Positions 1 to 8,258 of a stretch of 43,377 nucleotides of DNA are shown piece by piece; positions within the stretch are counted from its first letter, which is position 1, and each line of letters opens with the position of its first letter. The stretch covers positions 1-43,377 of the forward strand of contig NZ_DATEJY010000063.1 in assembly GCF_035277725.1 (NCBI RefSeq), written 5' to 3'. A program made the translations under genes and the position numbers. Source of the stretch: Dyella_B sp035277725. GTDB lineage: Bacteria; Pseudomonadota; Gammaproteobacteria; Xanthomonadales; Rhodanobacteraceae. The notes beneath the pieces are model-generated. The model worked only from the letters and a program-made list of their open reading frames with translations. It was not told where the DNA came from and made no database searches.

Positions 1-85
1 CGATCCCATCCCGAACTCGGAAGTGAAACGCAGCTGCGCCGATGGTAGTGTGGACTTCCATGCAAGAGTAGGTCACCGCCAGGGG
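1..85 (+). rRNA. rrf: 5S ribosomal RNA, 3' part
   Basis: The first bases match the conserved 3' two-thirds of bacterial 5S rRNA: the segment CCGAACTCGGAAGTGAAACG, then GCGCCGATGGTAGTGTGG, and the closing helix strand ending in CACCGCCAGGG. The 5' part, including the partner strand of helix I, lies outside the window, so this is a partial gene cut by the edge. An intrinsic terminator follows about 10 bases later, so this is probably the end of an rRNA operon. The exact 3' end (about 84-86) is judged by comparison with the E. coli 5S sequence. Confidence 0.95.
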
Positions 86-95
86 CTTTATCCCT

Positions 96-125
96 AAAAC
101 GCCTTCCCAACCGGGAAGGCGTTTT
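96..125 (+). terminator. rRNA operon intrinsic terminator
   Basis: A 13-bp stem, AAAACGCCTTCCC pairing with GGGAAGGCGTTTT around the loop AACC, sits just downstream of the 5S gene. The flanking A and T tracts make it able to work in both directions. It most likely ends the rrn transcript. Confidence 0.9.
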
Positions 126-339
126 ACTTTATGGCTTTGGCTTTGGCATCGACGGTGGCGAGGTCGGGCGTTGCAGGGGCGCGCCATCCGAGAAAAGGAG
201 CGGGACGCGTGCACCATGGATCGCTGCGCTTGTCATCAGGGCAGGCGCTTCGAAGGCTCCGCGTCGCGAGAACATCGCCGTTATCGCCTAAGATGTATCC
301 CCGGAATGCTCGACCAGTGCGCTCGTCGAGGAGAACGCC

Positions 340-1026
340 GTGTTTGTGAATGTGGAAACCCGACGTCAGCCGCGTCTGCATTGGGCGGCCATGCTGCTGA
401 TCTTAATTTGCGTGGTGACATTTGTCGCTTTGGCTTTGATGTCCCCGCCGCGGCGAATCACGTTCCTGCTGGAGTGGGGCACTGTTCCGGCCAATGTATT
501 CGATACGCACCAACCCATCTGGCAACAGCTTCGAGATCCCGCTTTGCTACGCCTGGTCACGGCGCTATTCATCCACGTTGCGTGGCTGCATTTGCTGAGC
601 AATCTTTTGTTCCTCATGATCTTCGGGATTCCAGCGGAGCGCACCTTAGGATCGATCCGTTTCCTGATCCTGTTCCTGCTTGGCGGCGTCGTGGCTAATT
701 TTGCCGGAGCCATCTCGCTCGCCGGGGAAGTCAGGCCCATTATTGGTTGCAGTGGTGCGGTATCGGCTGTGCTCGGTGCATACGTTTCTCTGTTTCCGCG
801 AGCACGTTTGGGGTTGGTCCTTCCCCTTGGCTTCTATCTGGAATTCGTACGTGTGCCAGCATTTCTGCTGATCGGAATCTGGGCTCTGCTGCAGTTGCTT
901 TTCAGTTACCTGGGTGGGCCCAGCTATGGCGGATACGCCTGGTGGACACACCTGGCAGGCTTTTTGTTCGGCGTATTGTTCGCGCTGTTATCACGCGATG
1001 CCATCATGCGTCGCATGCGCCGGTAA
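340..1026 (+). CDS. Rhomboid family intramembrane serine protease
   Basis: A 228-residue polytopic membrane protein with the rhomboid hallmarks. It has a histidine/asparagine cluster in TM2 (His79, His84 and Asn88 in ALFIHVAWLHLLSN), a GCSGAVSA motif giving nucleophile Ser138, and the dyad partner His204 in WWTHLAGF. This is a Ser-His dyad enzyme that cleaves transmembrane segments of substrates within the inner membrane; the substrate is not predictable. The start is GTG at 340, preceded by GAGGAG at about 8 bases. Upstream ATG codons are not in a plausible context. The length is typical of six-TM bacterial rhomboids. It ends 10 bases before the DUF1820 gene, so the two are probably cotranscribed. 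The family call is firm and the biological role is open. Confidence 0.9.
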   Translation: MFVNVETRRQPRLHWAAMLLILICVVTFVALALMSPPRRITFLLEWGTVPANVFDTHQPIWQQLRDPALLRLVTALFIHVAWLHLLSNLLFLMIFGIPAERTLGSIRFLILFLLGGVVANFAGAISLAGEVRPIIGCSGAVSAVLGAYVSLFPRARLGLVLPLGFYLEFVRVPAFLLIGIWALLQLLFSYLGGPSYGGYAWWTHLAGFLFGVLFALLSRDAIMRRMRR

Positions 1027-1036
1027 AATAAGCACT

Positions 1037-1360
1037 ATGCGCAATCAAAAACTCTACAAAGTAACTTTCCTGCATCTGGGCAAATGCTACGAGCTATACG
1101 CCCGACACGTTGCATCGAGCAGCCTCTGGGGTTTCACCGAAGTTGGCGATCTGATATTCGAGCCGGCAGGCGAGGGCATTGTGGTGGATCCCACCGAAGA
1201 ACGTCTGCGCGAGGAGTTCAAGGACACGCGCGTGCTGCATCTACCCATGCAAGCCGTGGTGCGCATTGAAGAAGTTGATCGCAAGGGTGTGCTTGCCATC
1301 CGCGACGCGGCGGATGGACAAAAAGTTACTCCGTTCCCGATGCCCCCACGTAATCGCTAA
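1037..1360 (+). CDS. DUF1820 family protein
   Basis: A 107-residue soluble protein. Its pattern (short basic N-terminus, YKVTFLHLGKCYELYAR, a central VVDPTEERLREEF and a C-terminal KVTPFPMP) matches what I remember of the DUF1820 family, widespread in Pseudomonas and xanthomonads and of unknown function. I chose the ATG at 1037 because family members begin directly before this YKV segment; the longer frame from 914 would run through the rhomboid gene. No signal peptide or membrane segment is seen. It follows the rhomboid gene by 10 bases. Its 3' end overlaps the converging amidotransferase gene by 4 bases, so the two transcripts are antisense at their ends. Confidence 0.85.
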   Translation: MRNQKLYKVTFLHLGKCYELYARHVASSSLWGFTEVGDLIFEPAGEGIVVDPTEERLREEFKDTRVLHLPMQAVVRIEEVDRKGVLAIRDAADGQKVTPFPMPPRNR

Positions 1361-2136
1361 CGCGGCGCCTGGCTGAGCCCGTGATGTCTTGAAAACATCC
1401 TGAGCAAACGCCTTGCAAGAGGTGTTGCGGCCACCTGCCTATAAGTGTGGTGCGGATCGAAACCTTCGCGATGCATGTCATGATGCTTGCGCCGAATGTA
1501 GGCACGCATCACGTCCGCATTGAATTCGGGATGAAACTGCACGCTGACGGCGCTACGGCCATAGCGAATCAGGTGATGCGGATCGCGCGCAGAGCGAGCC
1601 AGCACTTTTGCACCCTTTGGAATTTCAAGCACGCTTTGTTCGTGCGTCGTGTGCGCGCGAAATTGGGTAGGTAGAAAGGCGGTCAATGCATCGTGTTCCG
1701 CGCCAGGTAGCAGATCGATCGGCAAGGTACCGATTTCTCGCCCGCCCGGCAGATAGTCGACCCGCCCGCCCAACGCGTGCGCCATGAGCTGATGACCGTA
1801 ACAGACGCCGAGCAATGGCAGGTCCACGTCCACTGCATGACGGATCCATCCCGCCGTTTGTTCGCTCCACGGCGCGCGATCGGTCACCATCGCTGCTGAG
1901 CCGGTAATCAATGCGCCGGATATCTCCTGCGGCGGCGGCAACGCTTCTCCCGCCGCAACATTCACGACCCGCACTTGCTGCGGCGCTAATTGCGCACTTA
2001 AACGAAACCAATGAGGAAAATCGCCGTGGCGCGCTTTGATATTATCGGGCGCCTGGCCGGTGCGGATGATCAGGACTGGCTTCATGCGAGCAAAATGGGT
2101 GATCGGGGTTTCATCAAGGAGGTGAATCTTCGACAT
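1357..2136 (-). CDS. Class I glutamine amidotransferase
   Basis: A 259-residue protein with a triad-type GATase1 domain: nucleophile Cys112 in GVCYGHQ, and His202/Glu204 in QFHPEF. It resembles stand-alone amidotransferases of the GMP synthase N-domain type (YfeJ/GuaA-like), which hydrolyse glutamine to supply ammonia or act on gamma-glutamyl compounds. No synthetase domain is fused, and the acceptor is unknown. It overlaps the 3' end of the upstream GspE-like gene by 23 bases, so coupled translation is possible. An alternative start is the ATG at 2085 (protein beginning MKPVLIIRTG), which fits the start of the domain better. Neither start has a strong ribosome binding site, so the true N-terminus is uncertain. 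Confidence 0.85.
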   Translation of the reverse strand: MSKIHLLDETPITHFARMKPVLIIRTGQAPDNIKARHGDFPHWFRLSAQLAPQQVRVVNVAAGEALPPPQEISGALITGSAAMVTDRAPWSEQTAGWIRHAVDVDLPLLGVCYGHQLMAHALGGRVDYLPGGREIGTLPIDLLPGAEHDALTAFLPTQFRAHTTHEQSVLEIPKGAKVLARSARDPHHLIRYGRSAVSVQFHPEFNADVMRAYIRRKHHDMHREGFDPHHTYRQVAATPLARRLLRMFSRHHGLSQAPR

Positions 2137-3937
2137 GCTCGACCGGCGGTAACACAGTCAGCACTTCCTGTACGGTGGTCAGTCCACGCGCAACCTGATC
2201 CGCGGCGGAAATGCGCAACGGGCGCATCCCTTCAAGCAAGGCGCCCTGGCTGAAATGGATCAGATCCAGTTGCGCGCCGATCATGCTGCGCAAGCGTGGG
2301 CTCAACGGCATCATTTCATAAATGCCGGTACGGCCCATAAAGCCGGTATGGCGGCATTCCAAGCAGCCCGCCGGCTTGTAGACGCGCTCGGGCACGGGCA
2401 TCGACCAGCCATGCGTCAACACCGTCCATTCGTGCGGATCCTGCTGCGTTTCCAGCTTGCAATGTGGACACAACGTACGCACCAGGCGCTGTGCAACCAC
2501 ACCGGTGAGCGTCGATTGAATCAAGTAATGCGGCACGCCTAGATCGAGCAAGCGCGTTACCGCGCTAGGCGCATCGTTGGTATGCAACGTCGATAACACC
2601 AGGTGGCCGGTCAACGAGGCCTGCACCGCCATCTGCGCGGTTTCAAGATCGCGAATTTCGCCGACCATGATGATGTCCGGATCCTGGCGCAACAGCGTGC
2701 GCACGCCAGCGGCGAAATCCAGATCGATCGAAGGCTGCACCTGCATTTGGTTGAATTCGGGCGAGACCATTTCGATCGGGTCTTCCACCGTGCACACGTT
2801 GATATCTGGCGTGGCCAGATGCTTCAACGTGGAATACAGCGTGGTGGTCTTGCCCGAACCGGTCGGTCCGGTTACCAGCACAATGCCGTGCGGACGCTCC
2901 ACCATGCTTCGCCATAGCGTGTCTTCGGAAGGCGAGAAGCCGAGCTGCGAGAAATCCTTGGCGACGATGTCCGGATCGAAAATACGCATCACCATCTTTT
3001 CGCCGAACGCGGTGGGCATGCTTGAAATACGCAGTTCCACTTCGCGGCCCGACGAGGCGCGCGTCTTGATGCGGCCATCTTGCGGGCGGCGTTTTTCTGC
3101 GACGTCCATGCGCGAAAGAATCTTGATGCGCGACGTGACTGCCGTCATCACCGGCGGCGGCAGTTCAAATACTTTGTGCATTACGCCGTCGATGCGAAAC
3201 CGCATCATGCCCGCTTCGCGGCGCGGTTCCAGATGGATATCCGACGCGCGCTGTTCAAACGCGTATTGCAGCAACCAGTCCACAATATGGACGACGTGCC
3301 GATCATCGGCACCGACCTCACCGGCTTTGCCGAGTTCCAGCAACTGCTCGAAGTTGAGCAAGGCTGAGGAGTCGTAACCGCTCTGGTTCTTGGCATCCTT
3401 CGCCAACTGGATCGAACGCTGGACGCCGTAGAACTCCTGCAGATACCGATTGATATCAATCGGACTGGACACAACGCGATGCACATCACGGCGTAACATC
3501 TGCGCCAGATCCTTCGACCAGGAATTGTCGAACGGTTCTGCCGTGGCAAACGTCACTTCGCCCGTCGTGGCTGCTACGGGAAGGATGCGATGCCGCTGCG
3601 CATAGGCGTGGCTCACCACCTGCGTCACGGCGGCCACATTGATCTTCATCGGATCAATTTTGAGATACGGCAGGCCGGCCTGGCCGGCCAGCCATTCGGT
3701 CAGGCCTTCCAGGCTCAGCGGCCGGCCGGGATCGCGGCGATTGATCAGCTTGGCGTTGGCAATGATCACCAGCGGATTCAACTCTACCGAGCTGCGCCCG
3801 GCGCGATTGCCGATGCGCAATTGCTTGGCATCGTCCGCCGAGAGGTAGCCATCCACCACCAGGGCTGCCAGAACGTCGTCCAGCGCCAGCCGGCCGCGAC
3901 GGCCCAACATGGAGGCGATTTGTTGCGTTGCTGGCAT
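2114..3937 (-). CDS. GspE/PilB-family secretion or pilus ATPase
   Basis: A 607-residue hexameric-type ATPase of the type II secretion/type IV pilus superfamily. An N-terminal GspE_N-like domain spans about residues 1-175. The ATPase core has Walker A GPTGSGKTT (357-365), an acidic Asp-box region around VEDPIE, Walker B DIIMVGEIRD (421-430) and a His box (STLHTND). A tetracysteine zinc site (CPHC 490-493, CLEC 525-528) is typical of GspE/PilB. Such proteins power extension of a pseudopilus or pilus at the inner membrane. No other secretion or pilus genes lie nearby, so it is an orphan copy and cannot be assigned to one machine from context. It is divergent from glyQ. Confidence 0.9.
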   Translation of the reverse strand: MPATQQIASMLGRRGRLALDDVLAALVVDGYLSADDAKQLRIGNRAGRSSVELNPLVIIANAKLINRRDPGRPLSLEGLTEWLAGQAGLPYLKIDPMKINVAAVTQVVSHAYAQRHRILPVAATTGEVTFATAEPFDNSWSKDLAQMLRRDVHRVVSSPIDINRYLQEFYGVQRSIQLAKDAKNQSGYDSSALLNFEQLLELGKAGEVGADDRHVVHIVDWLLQYAFEQRASDIHLEPRREAGMMRFRIDGVMHKVFELPPPVMTAVTSRIKILSRMDVAEKRRPQDGRIKTRASSGREVELRISSMPTAFGEKMVMRIFDPDIVAKDFSQLGFSPSEDTLWRSMVERPHGIVLVTGPTGSGKTTTLYSTLKHLATPDINVCTVEDPIEMVSPEFNQMQVQPSIDLDFAAGVRTLLRQDPDIIMVGEIRDLETAQMAVQASLTGHLVLSTLHTNDAPSAVTRLLDLGVPHYLIQSTLTGVVAQRLVRTLCPHCKLETQQDPHEWTVLTHGWSMPVPERVYKPAGCLECRHTGFMGRTGIYEMMPLSPRLRSMIGAQLDLIHFSQGALLEGMRPLRISAADQVARGLTTVQEVLTVLPPVEHVEDSPP

Positions 3938-3990
3938 GGGCGGATTCCCCTTGTATCGCGCAGAAAACCGGCGAAAAGACGCGCTGCGGC

Positions 3991-3996
3991 TATACT
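3991..3996 (+). promoter_or_regulatory. Possible -10 element for glyQS
   Basis: TATACT is a 5-of-6 match to the sigma-70 -10 box and would start RNA near 4003, giving a short 5' leader before glyQ. No convincing -35 hexamer lies 16-18 bases upstream. The call rests on the -10 box and on its place between divergent genes. Confidence 0.3.
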
Positions 3997-4026
3997 AACC
4001 CGCTTTACACTCAGGTTAGGAAAGAG

Positions 4027-4935
4027 ATGTCCGCGCCTACCTTCCAGGATGTGATCCAGACCCTTAACCGCTACTGGGGCCGCCAGGGGTGCGTGCTGCT
4101 GCAACCGCTCGATACCGAGGTTGGCGCGGGCACGTTCCATCCCGCCACGTTTTTGCGTGCGCTTGGTCCGGAGCCTTGGGCTGCTGCCTACGTCCAACCG
4201 TCGCGCCGCCCCACCGATGGGCGCTACGGCGAAAACCCCAACCGCCTGCAGCACTACTACCAGTATCAGGTGGTGATGAAGCCGAATCCGGAAAACATCC
4301 TTGAGCTGTACATCGGCTCGCTCAAGGAGCTGGGCCTCGATCCGCAAGTGCACGATCTGCGCTTCGTGGAAGACAACTGGGAGTCCCCCACGCTTGGCGC
4401 CTGGGGCCTCGGGTGGGAAGTCTGGCTCAACGGCATGGAAGTGACCCAGTTCACCTACTTCCAGCAGGCCGGTGGCCTGGAATGCAGACCGGTCACGGGC
4501 GAGATCACCTACGGCCTGGAGCGCCTCACGATGTATCTGCAAAACGTGGACAACGTCTACGACCTGATCTGGACCGAAGGCCCGCACGGCAAGGTCACCT
4601 ATGGCGATGTGTTCCACCAGAACGAAGTGGAGCAGAGCATCTACAACTTCGAGCACGCCAACGTCACCGAATTGCTGCGCTGGTTCGATGTGTGCGAAGG
4701 CGAGGCCAACAAGCTGATTGCAGCAGGCTTGCCATTGCCGGCCTATGAGCAGGTCATGAAAGCCAGTCATACGTTCAATCTGCTGGATGCCCGTCGCGCC
4801 ATCAGCGTCACGGAACGCCAGCGTTACATCCTGCGCGTGCGCACCTTGTCACGCAGCGTGGCGGAAGCGTATGTGGCGCAGCGTGAAAAGCTTGGTTTTC
4901 CCGGATTGAAGCAACAGAAGGAGCAGGCCGCATGA
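4027..4935 (+). CDS. glyQ: Glycine--tRNA ligase alpha subunit
   Basis: A 302-residue protein, close to the 303 of E. coli GlyQ. It begins with the family-typical segment FQDVIQTLNRYWGRQGCVLLQP and includes MEVTQFTYFQQAGG, a conserved class II active-site strand. The alpha subunit carries the catalytic core of the alpha2beta2 glycyl-tRNA synthetase and forms glycyl-adenylate in the cytoplasm. The start at 4027 has the ribosome binding site AGGAAAGAG directly upstream; the longer frame from 3928 has no family support. The stop overlaps the glyS start by ATGA, as expected for equimolar subunits. Confidence 0.98.
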   Translation: MSAPTFQDVIQTLNRYWGRQGCVLLQPLDTEVGAGTFHPATFLRALGPEPWAAAYVQPSRRPTDGRYGENPNRLQHYYQYQVVMKPNPENILELYIGSLKELGLDPQVHDLRFVEDNWESPTLGAWGLGWEVWLNGMEVTQFTYFQQAGGLECRPVTGEITYGLERLTMYLQNVDNVYDLIWTEGPHGKVTYGDVFHQNEVEQSIYNFEHANVTELLRWFDVCEGEANKLIAAGLPLPAYEQVMKASHTFNLLDARRAISVTERQRYILRVRTLSRSVAEAYVAQREKLGFPGLKQQKEQAA

Positions 4936-7079
4936 GCGCTGCCAAGTCATTGCTCATCGAGCTGGGCACGGAAGAGCTGCCGCCGAAATCGCTGGATGAA
5001 TTGGGTGCATCGTTCCTGCGTGGTATTTGCGAAGGACTGGGCAAGCGCGGTATTGACGCACAGCTTGAGCAGGCCGTGCTATACGTAACACCGCGGCGTT
5101 TGGCCGTCCATGTTCCTGAAGTCGCTGTAGCGCAGCCGGAACAATCCATCGAACGCCGCGGCCCGGCGGTGAACGCGTCGATCGACGCGCAGGGCCATCC
5201 CAGCAAGGCACTGGTCGGTTTTGCGCAATCGTGTGGCGTTGGTGTCGAGCAACTGGAAAAGCTGGAAACCGACAAGGGTTCCTGGTTTGTATATCGCACG
5301 GTAAAACCAGGCCAGCCGGTCGCGGCGCTGCTGCCGGAAATCGTCGAGGAAGCACTTAAAGGCTTGCCGATTCCGAAGCCGATGCGCTGGGCCGATCACG
5401 ACTACAGCTTTGTGCGCCCGGTGCATTGGCTGGTCATGTTGCATGGCGCCACCATCATTGATGGCCAGGTGCTGGGTTTGCGCAGCGGACGTCAGTCACG
5501 CGGTCATCGTTTCATGCATCCGCAACCCGTGCATCTGGCGGATGCGGATAGCTACGTCGATGCATTGCGCATGGCGAAAGTGTTGGCCGACCCGATGGAA
5601 CGCCGCCAACGCATTCGCGATGAAGTAGCACGTGTAGCCAAGGAAACCCGCGGTACACCGCGGCTTGACGATGCGTTGCTGGATGAAATCGCCAACCTTA
5701 CCGAGTGGCCCGTCGCGATCGCCTGCACGTTTGATAGCGCATTCCTGAGCGTGCCGCCGGAAGCGCTTGTCACCACGATGGAAGCCAACCAGAAGTTCGT
5801 GCCGGTGTTCGATGCACACGACAAGCTCACCGAGCATTTCATCGGCATCGCCAATATCGACAGCAAGCGCCCGAATGAAATTCGCAAAGGCTACGAACGC
5901 GTCATTCGCCCGCGTTTTGCCGATGCGAAATTCTTCTGGGATGAAGACCTGAAGACACCGCTGGCAAGCTATCAAGAAGCGTTGAAGAACGTCACCTATC
6001 AGCAAGCGTTGGGCAGCTTGTGGGACAAAAGCGTGCGCGTAGCCGAGATCGCGCGCATCGTGGCCAATCGCGTCGAGGTGGACGCCGGTCAGGCAACGCG
6101 CGCGGCTGCGCTGGCCAAATGCGATTTGCTCACCCGCATGGTTGGCGAATTTCCAGAGCTGCAAGGCGTGATGGGTCGCTACTACGCGCAGCACGACAAG
6201 GAATCGCCCGAGGTGGCCGATGCGCTGGATAGCATCTATCAGCCACGCTTCGCCGGCGACACGATCGCCGCGGGCAAAGTTGGGCAAGTGCTTGCGATTG
6301 CCGAACGCGTCGACACGCTGGCCGGCATTTTTGCCGTGGGGTTGAAGCCTGGCGGCAACAAGGATCCCTTCGCGCTGCGCCGCGCGGCCTTGGGTCTGGC
6401 GCGCACGTTGATCGAAGGCGGCCTTGAGCTCGATCACAAGGCATTGTTCGCCGAAGCGCTGGAGTTGCTGCCGGAAGCCGCGCTTGCAGCCGGCCTGAAA
6501 CCAGGCAGAGACGGCAAAGCACCTGTCCTTGATGCGGGCCAACGCCGAGCTGCACTCATGTCCGAGCTCAGTGAATTCGTGCTCGAACGCCTGCGTGGCT
6601 ACTACGCAGAAAAGGGCTTTACGACCGAGCAATACGAAGCCGTGCTGGCCGTCGCGCCCATCAGCCTGGTCGATTTTGATCGCCGATTACGTGCCGTGCT
6701 CGAATTCGGCCGGCAGCCGGAGGCATTGAGCCTGGCCGGCGCCAACAAGCGCGTCGCCAACATCCTCCGCAAGCAACAGGAAGAACACGGCGCCCAGAGC
6801 ATCCGCGAGCACGTTGATCCGGCGCACTTCGAAGAAGATGCGGAGCGCGCTTTGGCGCAAGCCTTGGAAGCGGCCCAGGCTGACACGGCCACAGCGCTGC
6901 AACGCCGCGATTACACCGCGGTGCTCGCACGTCTTGCGCAGCTGCAGGCGCCGGTCGATGCGTTCTTCGATCACGTGTTGGTGAATGCCGACAACCCGGT
7001 GGTGCGCGCCAACCGGCTTGCGTTGCTTGGGCGATTGAAGGCGCAGTTCACGGCCATTGCCGATATTGCGCGGCTGTAA
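4932..7079 (+). CDS. glyS: Glycine--tRNA ligase beta subunit
   Basis: A 715-residue protein (689 in E. coli) beginning with LLIELGTEELPPKSL, the hallmark of GlyS. It carries the conserved segments GRQSRGHRF, ALVTTMEANQKFVPVFD, VIRPRFADAKFFWDED and GGNKDPFALRRAALG. The C-terminal region is the anticodon-binding/DALR-like part that recognises tRNA-Gly. It starts inside the glyQ stop (ATGA at 4932), so translation is probably coupled. A strong terminator lies 10 bases after the stop and closes the two-gene operon. Confidence 0.98.
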   Translation: MSAAKSLLIELGTEELPPKSLDELGASFLRGICEGLGKRGIDAQLEQAVLYVTPRRLAVHVPEVAVAQPEQSIERRGPAVNASIDAQGHPSKALVGFAQSCGVGVEQLEKLETDKGSWFVYRTVKPGQPVAALLPEIVEEALKGLPIPKPMRWADHDYSFVRPVHWLVMLHGATIIDGQVLGLRSGRQSRGHRFMHPQPVHLADADSYVDALRMAKVLADPMERRQRIRDEVARVAKETRGTPRLDDALLDEIANLTEWPVAIACTFDSAFLSVPPEALVTTMEANQKFVPVFDAHDKLTEHFIGIANIDSKRPNEIRKGYERVIRPRFADAKFFWDEDLKTPLASYQEALKNVTYQQALGSLWDKSVRVAEIARIVANRVEVDAGQATRAAALAKCDLLTRMVGEFPELQGVMGRYYAQHDKESPEVADALDSIYQPRFAGDTIAAGKVGQVLAIAERVDTLAGIFAVGLKPGGNKDPFALRRAALGLARTLIEGGLELDHKALFAEALELLPEAALAAGLKPGRDGKAPVLDAGQRRAALMSELSEFVLERLRGYYAEKGFTTEQYEAVLAVAPISLVDFDRRLRAVLEFGRQPEALSLAGANKRVANILRKQQEEHGAQSIREHVDPAHFEEDAERALAQALEAAQADTATALQRRDYTAVLARLAQLQAPVDAFFDHVLVNADNPVVRANRLALLGRLKAQFTAIADIARL

Positions 7080-7089
7080 CGGTTGAACA

Positions 7090-7118
7090 AAAAAAGCGGC
7101 CCCAGAGGCCGCTTTTTT
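7090..7118 (+). terminator. glyQS intrinsic terminator (bidirectional)
   Basis: AAAAAAGCGGCC pairs with GGCCGCTTTTTT around a 5-base loop. The T run follows the stem on +, and the A run before it becomes a T run on -. It therefore serves glyS and also the converging XRE regulator gene, which ends at 7138. Confidence 0.92.
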
Positions 7119-7137
7119 ATCTGTCCGGATACTTGAA

Positions 7138-7716
7138 TCAGGACGCCAAACGAGTCGCCGCACGGCCTTTCAGGCGTTCGGCCAGCCGGTGGTTGAAGGC
7201 CACCATCGCGGTCGCATCCACATCGTTGCCGCCCGGACCGAGGATGTCATAAAGCTCGGCAAGCATGTCCGAGTTCTCGGCCAGCGTCAGATGGCTGTCC
7301 GCCAGATCCAGCTCCGATTGCAGAATGCGCAGCGCCGTGTTCAAGCGCTGCACATCCATGCCAGTGGCTTCCAGCGTTTCGGCCGCCGTGCGCAGCTTGG
7401 AGCGATGGCGCGAGACGATGGATTCGGAGCTGGTGGTGGCGTTCATATCATCCGGGACCACGGCGCTGGGATCCAGCATCGATCCCTCGCCAGCCACCAG
7501 CCAGACCAGCGAAATTCCCAAGGTGCGGGCCAAAGTGACGCAACGGGCACGCGAGGGATCGGTGTTTCCGTCGCGCCAACTACGCACCACCCCTTCCGAG
7601 AACCCACACATTCGAGCGATTTCCGTCACGCTGCCCACGCGCTGGATCAGCAACTTTATGCGATCGGCAAAGGTGGTGGCGGGGAGGGTGAGGGGTGTGT
7701 GCGTTTGCAGATTCAT
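7138..7716 (-). CDS. XRE/CI-like helix-turn-helix regulator
   Basis: A 192-residue protein. Residues about 16-65 form a phage-CI/XRE helix-turn-helix (VTEIARMCGFSEGVVRSWRDG, then SLVWLVAGEG, the usual end of this domain in CI-like repressors). The C-terminal half is helical and matches nothing I know; there is no S24 peptidase Ser/Lys, so it is not a LexA-type self-cleaving repressor. I chose the ATG at 7716 because the preceding 48 in-frame codons look non-coding and hold the candidate promoter and palindrome (7750-7767). It is probably a self-repressing DNA-binding protein. The neighbouring divergent lipoprotein gene is a possible but distant target. It is domesticated-looking, since no other phage genes are near. 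Confidence 0.8.
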   Translation of the reverse strand: MNLQTHTPLTLPATTFADRIKLLIQRVGSVTEIARMCGFSEGVVRSWRDGNTDPSRARCVTLARTLGISLVWLVAGEGSMLDPSAVVPDDMNATTSSESIVSRHRSKLRTAAETLEATGMDVQRLNTALRILQSELDLADSHLTLAENSDMLAELYDILGPGGNDVDATAMVAFNHRLAERLKGRAATRLAS

Positions 7717-7749
7717 CGCAAAAATTCCACAGATTTCGAGCGTTGGGGA

Positions 7750-7767
7750 CTGGTAAGTACTTGCCAG
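7750..7767. promoter_or_regulatory. Palindromic operator, likely for the XRE regulator
   Basis: CTGGTAAGTACTTGCCAG is an 18-bp palindrome with one mismatched pair, 33 bases upstream of the regulator ATG. A minus-strand -10-like TATAAA (7777-7782 on +) would place the transcription start near 7770, so the palindrome covers about +3 to +20. That position suits autorepression. This is an inference from symmetry and location only. Confidence 0.5.
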
Positions 7768-7782
7768 CGTTCCGGTTTTATA

Positions 7783-8258
7783 GACCAGCCGGCCTTCGTG
7801 AAAGTGTCGGCTGCCGCAACTTTCTGATGTCATGCCGCATGAATTTGCGGGTGGCGGCATGATTCGAAGTCATCCTAGGCCGCACAAACGCGTCAGTCTG
7901 TTCGGGGTTGACACATCGGTATTGCGATGGGGCAAGAAACTGCGGTTGAGCAGGAATGAGCCCGCGGCTCGCGCTTCTTTACGAATTGAGGTGTGGTAAC
8001 AGGGCCCTGCATCCGTGCGATTTTTTCGACTTTTTAAGTCGCGAGCTATCAGACAAAGTCGGTCGGTCATTCGAATTTGGTCCGTGCGAGAAGTACCGCC
8101 TCAAAGATAAACATACGGTCACGAATGGTACATCTGGCCCGTTGACTTTTCCGTCCGTGGTCTTTGGGCTATGCTCTGAGGCTCCCCCGCGCTGTTTGCG
8201 ACGCGATGCGTTCGGCAGGCATCGCGTTCGAATCGATCCAACCCGAGGTTTCCATCCC
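7783..8258. other. Divergent intergenic region without a recognised gene
   Basis: About 480 bases between the regulator promoter and the lipoprotein start hold no convincing ORF. Visible items are the inverted repeat at 7830-7862, a TTGACA-like hexamer near 7907, a small CGACTT/AAGTCG hairpin at 8027-8041 and a TATGCT -10-like hexamer at 8170 without a well-spaced -35. This may carry the lipoprotein promoter with a leader of about 80 bases. The lower GC blocks around 8020-8130 fit a regulatory region. Confidence 0.4.
7830..7862. repeat. 9-bp inverted repeat
   Basis: TCATGCCGC (7830-7838) is matched exactly by GCGGCATGA (7854-7862) with a 15-base gap. There is no T run on either side, so it is not an intrinsic terminator. 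It could be a protein-binding site or an RNA hairpin in an untranslated leader. Confidence 0.35.

Noticed and set aside
124..381. 85-residue minus-strand frame between the rRNA terminator and the rhomboid gene
   Set aside because: It overlaps the start of the rhomboid gene, has no good start or ribosome binding site, and its codon pattern is indecisive. It ends at the bidirectional terminator, so it could be the remnant of a gene tail, but I cannot support it.
5496..6632. 378-residue minus-strand frame opposite glyS
   Set aside because: Antisense shadow of a certain gene.
8142..8175. Sigma-70 promoter of the lipoprotein gene (TTGACT and TATGCT)
   Set aside because: The spacer is 22 bases, too long for a normal promoter.
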